Assembly (NCBI RefSeq): GCF_014066305.1
Contig: NW_023501054.1
Span: 306,001-370,000, forward strand
From: Letharia columbiana
Taxonomy: Eukaryota > Ascomycota > Lecanoromycetes > Lecanorales > Parmeliaceae
DNA length: 64,000 bases
Reading direction: 5' to 3'
The position numbers and the translations under genes were made by a program. The notes below the pieces were generated by a model. It searched no databases. It had not been told where the DNA came from and saw only the letters and a program-made list of their open reading frames with translations. Shown here piece after piece: positions 22,767 through 33,838 of this stretch; the first letter of the stretch is position 1, and each line of letters opens with the position of its first letter.

Positions 22767-24610
22767 TTGAAAATGGAGATGGAGTCTCTGCATTCACGTA
22801 CCCCGGACCACACTGAGACGGCTGAGCCTGGGCCCGCTCGCGAGCCACCAGCATACAAAGATGCGCAGGTCTGGAAGGACCTCGAAGCTGAGACTGGCTT
22901 TGCTTCCTGCGCGGATTATATGGAGTTCTACAAGAATGTTCGCCCTGATTTCGAAGACCGGCTAAAGCAATTCCGAAACTGTTGTGGCCGAAAGATCTCG
23001 TGACCGCACAGGAAGGGTTGCCCCCTCACGCAGGACGGGCTCCGATCGTCATCTACGACCTGTCAAATCATGAGGAACGTCCGGAATAGCCTGAGTCTTC
23101 GTCGCCACTGTCACTCAGGAACTGAGCTCATTCAAGCTCTACGTGAACCACCAGCAAATGTTCGTGTGCAACTCGTGCTTTGGTCATTCGAATTTGGGCC
23201 GCTCAACCAGGAAATGGCGGAAGCTTTGATCTTGGGATTGAAGTTAGATCCCCATCTTCTAGCAGATTATGATCGCTTGGCGAGGACTAAGGATTATCAC
23301 CCTCGCAGCAAGGGGTTTACTTACTTCTCAAATCAAGAGTGTAGTAGGAAAGGATACCGTCACTACTCTGTCACGAAATTTTATGCCTGAAAGAGCGAAA
23401 ATGGTCTTTGTCCTGCTAGTAGCATTTCGAAAGGATGCTTTTAACAAAGACTCTTCGGCCAAAAACATCCTTACTGGAGCTGACCAAGGAAAACCACCAT
23501 TTCATAGACCAGGCTCTTGGAGAGAGTAGGGGAACTAAAGATGATGATGCGACAGAAGGAGGGCAACTCTATGCTAGAAGTGTGAAAATTTTCATGGCGC
23601 AAGGTCAACTTGCCACTCCAAGCACATCCTTCCTACTGCTGGCGGCTACGTCGCCTCTGCTTTCTACCGAGGCTTACCGGGTACAAGACGCATCCGATGA
23701 CCTTCAAGGTACATACAATAAACTCGCAAAGAACAGAATCCAGGGCCGGGATACCTCAGACAGGTCCCATGGGCAATTAGACAAGGATCTAGAGATACAG
23801 CATCTAGACTTACGTCGGACTTTGGAGGAAGGTGAGGCCCACGTGAGCCAAATTCTCAGGTACCAGCCCTGTGAAGTCGACTTGGACTGGTCCAAAGCGC
23901 CTTCGTACGTGAGTATCAAGGCAGATTGGAGAAGTCTCATTGATGAAGCGCGTCGTTTGGAAGCCGAAGTCCGAGACTATATGCAACTTCAAGTTGGGGA
24001 TCTGTCCTTAGAGGAATCGCGGAGATCCATTGAATTATCAAATATTCAAATTCGTGAATCCCAAAGTGGTAAGTTTTGAATGAATCCTTTATAGACTCAC
24101 GCTAACATTTCGTAGTAAAAATCTGTCAGTACAGGAAGACGTATTAAAAAGATGAAGTGTATTAACAATGTCTTAGTCACAATACTCGCCTTTGTATACG
24201 TGCCTCTCAATCTTGCGACTTCCATATTCAGTATGGATATTCAGCAACTGAATCAAAAGGGACAAAATCTTTGGGTCTTCTTTGTGACGGCCGTTGTAGC
24301 CTTGTTGGTCACAGGTGGCTCCTGGGCATGCTCAAACTCGGGTTATAAAGCAATGGCATGGTACAAGGAAGCGGCAGCAGTCAGTGGAGCATACGCAAAG
24401 AAGGGGGAAAAGCAGGAGCATGGATTGCTGCTTCGCATGGCCATGTTGGTATGGCTCGTGCGCAATGGTCACACGGTCTGGATGTGGAAGTCACGAGCCT
24501 GGTTAGCCATTTTAATGAACAGCAAGACTCGTGGTGAATGGTCTTCGGGGGAGTCGATAAAAAGCCAGCATGTATCTATGTTTCGAAACACAGTCGATCC
24601 GCCGAGGTGA
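22767..24610 (+). pseudogene. CorA-like divalent-metal transporter family protein, frame-broken
   Basis: Pieces of one fungal CorA-like protein lie in order but in different frames. They are an N-terminal part (22767 on, EPPAYKDAQVWKDL), a middle with RVQLVLWSFEFGPLNQEM (frame open 23070-23340) and SVVGKDTVTTLSRNFMPE (to about 23465), and a coiled-coil part from about 23465 (LSLEESRRSIELSNIQI). Two normal introns (24069-24115 and 24125-24176) then lead to the two membrane helices (ILAFVYVPLNLATSIF and LWVFFVTAVVALLVTGG). At least four frame changes without splice sites fall near 22980, 23085, 23335 and 23465. The pore-signature GMN position reads SMD. Neighbouring genes have no such breaks, so real decay is more likely than general assembly error. 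Family membership is clear; transport activity is doubtful. Confidence 0.8.
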
Positions 24611-25149
24611 CCCCGATGAGGGCACAGGTTCCTTGATGACCCTAATATGATGCCAACTTGGTCTCCTTTATCAGGGTAATCTTATCTTTCCACATTCAGC
24701 TACTGCAGTCACTGACCAAAATCTATTAGATTTCGATCGTGGTTTTCTAGATCGAGGAATTCCGAGCGTGAATCTTCCTCGCCTAACCGACTCCTCAGCG
24801 CCCCTCGAAAACAGACGCTGGCCCAACCCCGAATGGTTTGCATCTTGACCCTCAAGAGCAACGAACTACACACCAGCAAATCTGAAAGCTTACTGTGTAA
24901 CATCCGGTCATGCCCCTTGTCGATGAGAAATGGTTGCGTTGCAAAGAAAGCAATGTTCTGCCAAGACGTCCTACTGCGAGGAAACGGGAGAATATTTGGA
25001 GATCGAGCAGTCAATCAAAGACGATGAGCGATAGTGCTTACACAGTGTAACACGTACCATATATCTTCAACGTGTTATATGTGATCTCACTCGGTCAATT
25101 GCATGTGGAGTTGGCCACTTATAAATTAGGTGACCCATTAAACACATTC
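24611..25149. other. Intergenic region
   Basis: This is convergent space between the CorA-like remnant and the dehydrogenase gene. Nothing else was seen. Confidence 0.5.
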
Positions 25150-26220
25150 TTACTTCCCGCCCTCTGTCTGAGCCAGCATAGCATCCATCGCACTCCCATA
25201 AGGGAAACCATGTATACTAGCCTCCAAAATAGACGTCGTCTCAATCAGCCTAGCCTTCCCCTTCAGCTCCTCCACATCCCAATTCGCGCACACAAACTTC
25301 CCCTTCAGGAACCTCGCCTCCTTGCTCGCCAGCCACAAGAGAAAATGCGCCGACAGACTCACTGCAACGGCTTCAGTCGGAAAAAGTCGCATCCATCACG
25401 GACAGGAGAAGACTTACCGTCGTCGAACATTGCCGGATCGATTTTATCACCAAGACCGGAGGATCGGAGCATGTCTGTGTCTACAGCACCGGGATGGGCC
25501 GAGACGACGAAGAGGTCCGGATTCTCGACCGAGACATACTGGAGGAGCTTTAGTTGGGCGAGCTTGGAGCAGTTGTAGGCGGAAGCGCCCATGGCGAATG
25601 GGCTGGACTCTGGTACAGTAATCAGGTTGGCGTTGAGGGCGATAAGAGAGGCATCGTTGTTTCGGAGGGGGAGGAAGGCACGAGTGGTGACCATTGCTCC
25701 TTTGACGTTGGTCTAGGTTCCATAGAATCAATGTAAGCCATCGTTTGTATAGCAGGAGAGTAGCGGGTAGCTCAAAGGGCGCCAGAACATGGGGGAAGCC
25801 AAGTCGCACCTCGAAAACGCGCCACCAGTCCGTAGGATCCGACTCCGCGACGGAACGCGGCTCGGCAAGGACCCCGGCGTTCAGGATCAGCACATCCCAC
25901 TTCCCGACCTTCTCTGCTGCCTTCCCAACGGCAGCTTCGTCCGCGACATCGGCGGTATGGGTGGTCACCGAGACAGAAGAGAACTCTTTCTCGATCTTTT
26001 CCGCTGTTTGGGACAGAGTGGCCTGCGTGCGACCGAGCAGGACAACGTGTGAAGCTCCTGCGGCCGCATAGGCTCTGGCGATCTCGGGTCCTAGACCGCG
26101 GCCGCCGCCAGTGACGACAATTGTTTTGTGGGCAACAGAAAGCTCATGGCGCGTAGGAGATATGGCATCGTAGCTGGTGGAGTGGTAGGCTTCGGTAAGG
26201 GAAGGGAACGGAGGCTTCAT
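25150..26220 (-). CDS. Short-chain dehydrogenase/reductase (SDR)
   Basis: An NAD(P)-dependent oxidoreductase of about 305 residues with a Rossmann fold. Exons are 25810-26220, 25418-25712 and 25150-25361 (918 nt, phases agree). Introns are 25713-25809 and 25362-25417, the latter with a GTAAGT donor and CAG acceptor. The cofactor motif TGGGRGLG is at residues 37-44, NAG at 114-116, and the catalytic Tyr-x3-Lys at Tyr183 and Lys187 (YNCSK). The position where a catalytic Ser is usually found reads LNANLITV, so the Ser is not obvious. The C-terminus includes HPGAVDTDM, common in classical SDRs that prefer small substrates. Substrate and pathway are unknown; it is not adjacent to an intact biosynthetic gene. 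Confidence 0.88.
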
Positions 26221-28973
26221 CTTGATACAGTAGAGGATAAAATAGTAGTGCTACGACATGGTGAACTTGGAGATATGAAGTGAAAGTACACTACTCTTTT
26301 TGTATTCAAGCGTGATATATCATCAATCGGCCAAGCGAAAGAGCGAACGCCGAAATCTGATGACTACCCCTCATAAGGCCGAGGCATTTCTGTGGGCACC
26401 GAGGGAGTGCGCTAAATCATTGGCGCATCCTTCCGCGGCGGTGAAGCAAAATGACATCGAGCTGCATCCTTGTCCTGATGACTTCAAGACAAAAAGCAAT
26501 CAGGTGCTGAATGGACACCGAATACCTGCCGAACACGCTCATGCTTGCCAAAGTTTTCCCTTCACCGGGTTTTCCTATCATCACGTGACCCTGACGGCGC
26601 CTCTCCCCCTTTCGAATTATAGGTCGATAGAGGCATAAAACATGTCAATAAAATCCCTATGCTTAGTATTGCAGCCCCGGTGGCAATTCGAGATCCATGA
26701 GCCGCGGCGCATCCGTAAGATCTTTTTTCCATCCCGAACCGCAGCGTTAGTCATGAGTGATTGCTGCCCATGAACCAAGGACACCCTCACCGACTCAGGA
26801 TACGCGTTGCCAATCGTCCTTGCTCTCGAAGCATTCCTTGGCCTCTGGTCGATTCGTCAGATCATTCACCCTCCCGGCGCCTCCCGATCCACATCACTTC
26901 CGCGCCACTGCTTTCGTGAATGTGTCCAAAACAGTGCATGCGTAGTCTCGCTCTGCCCAAGGCCTGGCGTAGATCCTTACATCCCACGCTTCCTCTCGGA
27001 TACTCGTCAAGAATACCCTTCGGCGGCCCATGAGTCATCGTGTTGTCACCGTTTGGGAAAGATGGGATGATAGGCTTCGAATTCGATTTGACACCATCGG
27101 CTACCTGATAGGCTTCGTTGAATCAATCATTAAGGCGTTCGTACGCAAAAGCCCAGTCATAGAATGCTAGCGGGCACAGAGACGCGTAGACTCAGAACAT
27201 AGCTCTGTTCTTTAACGTATGGGTGTGCGTCCCCTCTTCCAGATAGGTAATGCAAGCTTCCGCAGCTGGCAGTCCTGCCATAGTTTGAGTCGCGTGGAAG
27301 TGATCTTCCGGCCTTTCGTTTTTCATCTCCGTCTAGGTGAGTGTTCCAGTAGCGCTTGTCGAAGTCCAGATCATGGTTTCCAAAAAGGGAAATTTCAGCT
27401 CAGCATTGACGGTACCGAGCATTTCCCGAGCCGTCTTATTGGAGAGTGAGCCACCGCACTGTGGTAGGCCGCCATACTGGAGCAAGACATCGACCTTGGT
27501 TACAGGTAGATGGAACCGCAGAGGACGTGCGGTGTCATTTTCAGATTGGAAATTGTGCGTATCCGATATGACAAGGGACCGCGTCCGGACTGTAGCTGAT
27601 ACTCCGCCCAGGCATGACTCACGATACCAAGCAGATCCGTAGAATACTCGATGATCTCTCGAGGATCAGCAGGATGAGTAGGTTGATGATATCTCAGGAA
27701 GAGGGCGATGAGAGTGATGAATGTTGAAGTGCGAACTCGGCCGTAAAACAAAGTCATTGAGAGAATGGGAGATTGCACGCAAGGAAGGTCTAAACACTGT
27801 TATGAGAAGGCTCCAAACCGAGAGAGATACCTCGGAGAGATTCGAGGGTTTTGAGAGAGGGAGGTGGTCCGCCACGGGAACTGACTTCCGCCACCCGTCG
27901 CCGCATGCATATTCCAACGACGTGAAGTCATGTCGGCAGCCTGAAGGAGGATGTAGCGGTCAAGGTGATGCCCCTTTTTTAACGTCATGGCCCAGTATGT
28001 ATCAAGGTAGCCTGCAGCTTTCCCATTCTGCGTGTTCCTTATTCACTACTATCGAGCCGCGTTGTCTCTAACTTCGGCGCCCAACGACGGCCTTCTCCCC
28101 TTCGATATCCTCTCGTAGAATGCCAGGAATGACGGAAGCAGTGTTGGTGTATCTAGGACCAGTCATTCCTCTCCCGAGTCTAACACTATTACCACACATT
28201 TCCATTCCTAGGAGCATTCCAAGTATTTAACCTTCGATCTTTTTAGTGCTAGGTGCCATCCCAATTCCATACTGCAGACAGCTCTTTCGTTTCGCTTTCC
28301 CCTCGCTCTTTCGCTTTTCCGATCGCTGGGTAGCCACGTCCAGCTCGGACTCCATCGAAGCTGCATGGGGAAGGCTCGCATGCCATCATGAATGAGAACG
28401 TGGCCTTGCGGTCTCTCAACGGCCGAAGAATGTAGGATACTACCGGTGTTGGAGTATTCTCCCAGCCTTGTTGTAGGGCTGGCAAACTCCTGCATAATAA
28501 AGGTAGGCTTCGTAGCCATCCTTCATGTTTAATACAGTCACTTGCAATCTCATAGGATAACAGAGGGTCATGAGGAGCGATGAAAATGATAGAAAGCTAC
28601 TTGAATACCACTGTTAAGGACCTTAGCCTTACAAAAGTAGGCTCTCCTCTGCACTTTAGAAAAATGGGGCAAGACTCCAGCTTACACAACCGTTGTCTTC
28701 GTAAACGGTGAAAGCACTATTATCTTTTCAAGCCACCGTGAAATATATACAGAAGAACAGGCAATGCAGTCGAAACTAACACTGGCCCTGGAACCTTATG
28801 ATGGAACACTTGGGCCTCCGCTGCATCTTTATCCCGATCAATTGGCGAGAAGGAGAAGTGTGACTGCCGTACAGTATCATTCTCTTTATATGAAAATCTC
28901 TTACGACATCCAAAGCTACCCTCCAGATTCTGACGATAGATACATCCTCTAAGAACTCACAATCTCTCGGAAC
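26221..28973. other. Intergenic region, about 2.7 kb
   Basis: No gene I can support. On the minus strand around 27500-27917 two overlapping frames contain hydrophobic stretches (for example TFITLIALFLRY) and could be exons of an unrecognised membrane protein, but splice sites and a start are not convincing. Other frames look random. Confidence 0.4.
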
Positions 28974-29558
28974 CTATTCCACCGCGCTGGTGAGAGCTTC
29001 ATATCTCTCATCGGCCTCACTACCGGATGGCACAGTATGAAAAACACCCACAGTTCCTCTACTCGGACCAATCTGCGCAACCCCACCAAGATAGCCCTTC
29101 GCTTCAGTGATACATTCGTTCGCAATCAAAGCTGCAACATGGGCAACGAGGATGATAGGAATGGCATCCGTCCTCAACGGCTGATTGTTGAAGAAAGCGA
29201 TGACGCACTGTCCTCCTTGCCATCGGAGATTTTTGCCGCCTGGTCCTAATTCGAAACGGCGTGGGAAAAAGGCGTCATCTCTGATGAGGATCTTCTGAAC
29301 GGCCTCGTAGTAAGCAGCCAAGGTGATGGGTTGGCGGGGTGGGGGCTCGGTAAGGCATGTGATTGTAAGTGCGGACACGTTGAGGGGTGCGGATGGGTTA
29401 GGCTCGAGCCTCAGCGTTGTGTTGCCGCTTGTGGCGGGCAGAGTATCGTCTTCGGGGGCGTTGGTCCACAGGCCAGACGACTGCTTTGGAAACGCAACAG
29501 CGAATGTCGTGCGCGCGGTGTAGAAGAGGTACGCGAGAGAGAGTACAATTGCACGCAT
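28974..29558 (-). CDS. Small secreted protein of unknown function
   Basis: An intact single-exon frame of 194 residues. It starts with a signal peptide (MRAIVLSLAYLFYTARTTFA), then a Thr/Asn-rich spacer, then LTITCLTEPPPRQPITLAAY and a compact domain with GGKNLRWQGGQCVIAFFN and AKGYLGGVAQIG. The order Ile-x-Cys near the start, an Arg-rich middle and a late Gly-Gly segment recalls the larger secreted protein at 20619-21937, suggesting a related fold. There is no membrane anchor. A function cannot be named. Confidence 0.72.
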   Translation of the reverse strand: MRAIVLSLAYLFYTARTTFAVAFPKQSSGLWTNAPEDDTLPATSGNTTLRLEPNPSAPLNVSALTITCLTEPPPRQPITLAAYYEAVQKILIRDDAFFPRRFELGPGGKNLRWQGGQCVIAFFNNQPLRTDAIPIILVAHVAALIANECITEAKGYLGGVAQIGPSRGTVGVFHTVPSGSEADERYEALTSAVE

Positions 29559-30694
29559 GATGAAAATACTTCAAGGAGTGGTACCTAACGACACGAGCGT
29601 GGACTGAATTTTCCAGACCAGGACAAAGGTGCGGCGGTACATATATACCCGAAACCGCATGATTTGCGTTTTGCGCTTCGAGATTGTTCAGTTGCCAATC
29701 ATCAGCATTGGCAGGCCTTCTTTCTGGATTCTGCCGACGGGGTAGTGCTGGTGGTGCCGCAAATCGTGTTGTAGGCGCTTCAATCAGTGCAATGCTTGCG
29801 GTTGTTTATGGTCGGAAAACGTCAAGGCAAATCACGCGATTGACTGGCCATCTGAACCTCAAGAAACCTTCGATATCGTGTCAAAGAGGCTGCAGCGGGT
29901 CTTTGTCAATGGAACATTAGCAGATCCGACTCTGGGTGCCACCGAAAAGCAAACCGAAGCCTCAGCAAGAAATCTCCAGGATGGCACTATTTTCGATCAA
30001 CGGAACGCTCTGCATTTAAGAGATATATAGTTGTAAGTAGCCCTGACTTGCAGCGACAGCCCAGTCTACTGAAATTACCAAGATTCCCGCGTCTTTCCGA
30101 AGTACTTACCACAAATGACTCCCCAATCTGCACTGATACCATCTCGTACAGGCACTCGAGGATACCCGCTGACTTCAATAAATTGGAACCGAATCTGGCA
30201 ATTTATGCACATTCTAGCAGTACAAGAACACACGCTATCAGAAGGGGCCCATGTGTCTCGCCCTTTTCGGGTACACAACTTCTGATTTGGAGGTACACTG
30301 AGTACAAACGGGGTGGGCTGCGTAGAATGCGGTCTCGGTAGTAATACGAGACAAGAGGATTTTGTAAGCTTGACATCGTGATCACCAGGAGCAACGCCTC
30401 TATCCCCCAACGCATTATCTATCACCGTCTCTTCCTCTGCCACTCTGCTGATCACAAAGTCTCCAGCTGCAACAACAAAGCGTAGAGGATGCTCTAATCC
30501 ATGATGCGACCAACGCACGAAAACCTACCGATTTAGGTCAAGTTTCAGCGCGGTTGATAAAAGGGGATCTCCACCGTTTGCAAGGAGCTTCTACTATTAG
30601 GGCTTCTCGGTGCGACAAATTCAAGTCAAATACGGTTCACTTCCCGGCAAGTTTATTAGAACGAGCAGGAGCCATTGCTGTGGTCTTTCCCAAT
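29559..30694. other. Intergenic region
   Basis: No supported gene. Minus-strand frames at 30075-30518 contain no clear motif, although one might be a downstream exon of the doubtful gene at 30695-31072. Confidence 0.4.
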
Positions 30695-31072
30695 TCACCA
30701 GGACGCAAACTGGTCGACGTTCGAATTTCTGAGTTCCTGCGAGCCGGTAGCGTTATAGTCGATCTCGCAATTTGCCTCGCCAAAGCCTTGCCTACAGTCA
30801 ACAGCTTGACGGGGCGTTGGATTCCATAAATGTTCTTGTTCGCGTCGTTGGTGAAGTAGCCCGGGGAGATGGAAGTATCGAGCTTCAGGCCATGGTGGTG
30901 GAAGTTGATCTGCAAGCTCAAGGATTTTGGCTAGGGCGATATTGGCGATCATGAGTCCGCACTCGTCGTCAGGGGTGATGTCTAACCATTCCGAGTCCAC
31001 GGGGCAATATATTGTAGTCATAGCCGTACTTGCCAAGGCGCCGAGCCACGGAGGTGCGTCGAGCAAGGACAT
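30695..31072 (-). CDS. Doubtful small protein, possibly a degraded relative of the secreted family
   Basis: A 125-residue frame with IYCPVDSEWLDITPDDECGL followed by MIANIALAKI. This resembles the Ile-x-Cys to Ser-Cys core of the two secreted proteins at 20.6 and 29.0 kb. From about 30921 a second frame on the same strand also reads plausibly (FHHHGLKLDTSISPGYFTND), so there may be a missed intron or a frameshift. No signal peptide is visible at the chosen start. Treat this as an uncertain gene or remnant. Confidence 0.3.
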   Translation of the reverse strand: MSLLDAPPWLGALASTAMTTIYCPVDSEWLDITPDDECGLMIANIALAKILELADQLPPPWPEARYFHLPGLLHQRREQEHLWNPTPRQAVDCRQGFGEANCEIDYNATGSQELRNSNVDQFASW

Positions 31073-31705
31073 TTCGTTGGTTTAAGACATGATGAGAGAT
31101 GGTTTGGAAGATAGCGACTATACCCCCCTCGACGAGCTAGAAAAACCATCGACGCGGTTTTGAACTGGAGATTAGCATAGCTAAAGCGCAAAAGCAAATC
31201 CAAGGGAGTGAACGAGGATGTGAAAAGTGTTCTCATAGTGGAACGTAGTTAAGGGAAATGCGGGCAAATCAAAGTATGTGGCTCAGAGGCTCTGGAGTTT
31301 ATTTACCACTGTCTGAAAGCGGACGTTGGCTAGTCGACGAGGCGCAGACTTCAACATAATACACAGCTCATTAGAAAGACTTGTGAAGACAAGGGCGAAG
31401 ATAAAGGAGGGGACAATATTGGTGTTCAGTCATGAGTGAGTCAGACTCAGAGGATGTGTTCTGTAATTTGAGCAATGGAGGGTCAAGCAGGCCCAGTCGG
31501 AGCCAAATTTCAAATTTGGATGATCCGTCCCTTATCCATCAACATCATTCAAACTTGGCTATATCAATCAAATTACACAGGTGTCTTCTATTCATAGAGC
31601 CAGCCTTGTTTGTGTTGCACTATTGCGGGTTGCAGTATGCAGTATCCAGTGAGCTTTAGTACCGCTGCCCTGCAGAATTAATTGCCCGTCCGCGCCGATC
31701 CAAAT
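31073..31705. other. Intergenic region
   Basis: No supported feature. The region leads into the repeat debris that starts at 31706. Confidence 0.45.
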
Positions 31706-32857
31706 TTCGGTCCCGGAGCTACCTAGACGGCCCCAAAGTGCCCTAGAAGGCTATAACATAGCGGCATCAGCGGAACCGCGGCGCCGGCGGTTTCCGGGTG
31801 CGATAGCCGATAAGTAAATCTATTACGCAGAGCCTCTTTCGCCCCCATTACTCTCTACGCCGGCTGGCAACGAGATCCACCTGTACGTGGTGCCGGCTAC
31901 GAACCCTCTGACAAAGATTCCTATACCTTCGGGAGTCTGCTCTATACCTATTTAATAGCTGCTACGCGTTGATTAGGTCTCGACTCGTTAGCTATAATAG
32001 GCGTAAACTTATAGTCTAGCACGTCAGAGAAGCTAAGAGATCTTAAGGGAGCGTATATTTATATATAGGTGTACGATCGAATTCTTCGATTACGATAATA
32101 ATTAACTACGTATAAGCGAAAATCGGATAATAAGACGCGTCAGATCGAGGGTTAACGCGTCCCCCTTGAAGAATTCGATATTATCGATATAACGGCGAGC
32201 CCCACCCCTCTCGATTGAATAATATCTCCCTCCTCGCTGATCGATAACTCTTCCCTAAATATTATAAGTATCCGACTTCGGCCATAGACGAGTCGGCTCG
32301 TTTATGAGAATTATATCGAGGTTTTCTATAGGAAAGAGACTAGATAAGAGAGCTAAATCTAATATGCTTGAAAAATACCCCTTTAATAGCGGAGTCAGCG
32401 AGTAATAAGTAATAGTCGTATATCTCTTAGCCAGCTATCGACGTGCGAATAGGCCTCGATTAGGTCTTATATCCCTACGGGAATCGAAGCGAGCTCTCGA
32501 CTTCGGTTTAACAAATATCACTATTCTCTCTTTTACTTGACGATATATAATGGAATACTGGGTGTCTGAGGGTATATAGAACAGAGAGGCTAAAGCTCGG
32601 CCCGGAGAAACGAGGAAAAAGCTTTAAAGTATATTGCAGAGTATAATGATATCTAATTGCAATGGAGGCTTTGAAATTCCCAACATAATATTCGGTCCCG
32701 GAGTTCTACGGAGACGGCCCCAAAGTGCCCTAAATAAGGCTATCAACATAGCCGGCATCAGCGGGTAAAACCGCGGCGCCGGCGGTTTCCGGGTGCGATA
32801 GCCGATAAGTAAATCCGATTACGCAGAGCCTCTTTCGCCCCCATTACTCTCTACGCC
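31706..32857. repeat. Pair of about 160-bp direct repeats flanking AT-rich core (LTR-like debris)
   Basis: The segments 31706-31861 and 32691-32857 are near-identical, GC-rich direct copies. Both begin TTCGGTCCCGGAG and end TTACTCTCTACGCC, and share CGCCGGCGGTTTCCGGGTGC. Between them lie about 830 bp of TA-rich sequence with stops in all frames. The arrangement resembles a small LTR element or non-autonomous derivative with a RIP-mutated interior. However, the ends do not show TG...CA and no clear target-site duplication is visible, so the class is open. Confidence 0.75.
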
Positions 32858-32975
32858 AAACTCTGACCACCGCCTTTCTCTGTCTACATGAGAACGCTGG
32901 TCGAAAAGAGCTGCATTTCGCTGGCCTTGCAAGGCACACGTCTAGTATTAATGAACGCGTCTTGCTTCTTCGACA

Positions 32976-33166
32976 GCGCTGACTCAGATAGTCCGATGAT
33001 GCAATGCTACATGGACAACAAAACACAGCCTTTCTGCCTAGACCAACGATTGGACGATTGCTCCTTTGGCCGTGCTGACTCTGAAAATCCCACGATGCAA
33101 TGCTACATGGACAAGAAACACAGCCTTTCGGCCTTGATCAATTATTGAAAGGGGGAAGCGACCAGC
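32976..33166 (+). repeat. 96-bp tandem duplication, coding-like
   Basis: Two consecutive copies start at 32976 and 33072. Copy 1 reads, in the frame open from 32888, as a 32-residue Cys-containing unit with SPMMQCYMDNKTQPFCLDQ. Copy 2 carries NPTMQCYMDKK and then loses one base, which shifts the rest into another frame. The exact multiple of three suggests the unit was once under coding constraint. No gene model or family can be given. Confidence 0.7.
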
Positions 33167-33838
33167 GAATCGCGGCGCTCTGCCACCCTACCGCTCTACT
33201 CCAACCTCAAGGATGGAGGGTTTGCGAGGCCACGTATTTCTTCCTACTAAGACTGACCTATCTGGCGGGTCAACAAGAATCAAGGGGCTGCGAGATTTCC
33301 GAGTAAGCACGCCTTACCGCCCGGAGATGATTCGCCATACAAGTGGGATTGCTACAATATGAGGACCCGGAAAGCGCGCTTACTAAGATTTTAGAAGCCG
33401 AGTAATTCCCTTCCACATGTCAAATACGTTGTCTCCAGCTTCGTCTTTCATGATTGGTCGTTTTAAGCTTTGCCCGCACAGAAGACGAGAGATCTCCACA
33501 AGGCTGTCTTGCGGAAGACCGCACAATATTCCTTCTCTGCGAGTGTAACACATTCCTGATGACGAAATCTTTCATTTGTGCACTGTTAATTGGTTCATGC
33601 GGAGACATGAAACATCCTCTCACACCTCCTAGTCTGATGGCATAGCCTTCACGGCAAGCTTCGATCCAGTCTTCTTCGCACTGCTTCCGAGGGTCCTGAA
33701 TACTGGATCTATCCTCAGCTCGAATCTATTCCAAGACACATCTGCCAGCATCGTTGACTTCAGTCTCGGATTGACCTGAAGCTATGGCGTCCTAGACTTC
33801 ATATCTAGAATTTGATCGCGCACTTTCAAGGTCGCCAG
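33167..33838. other. Intergenic region
   Basis: This is the promoter side of the Kelch-type gene. No other feature is supported. Confidence 0.45.
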
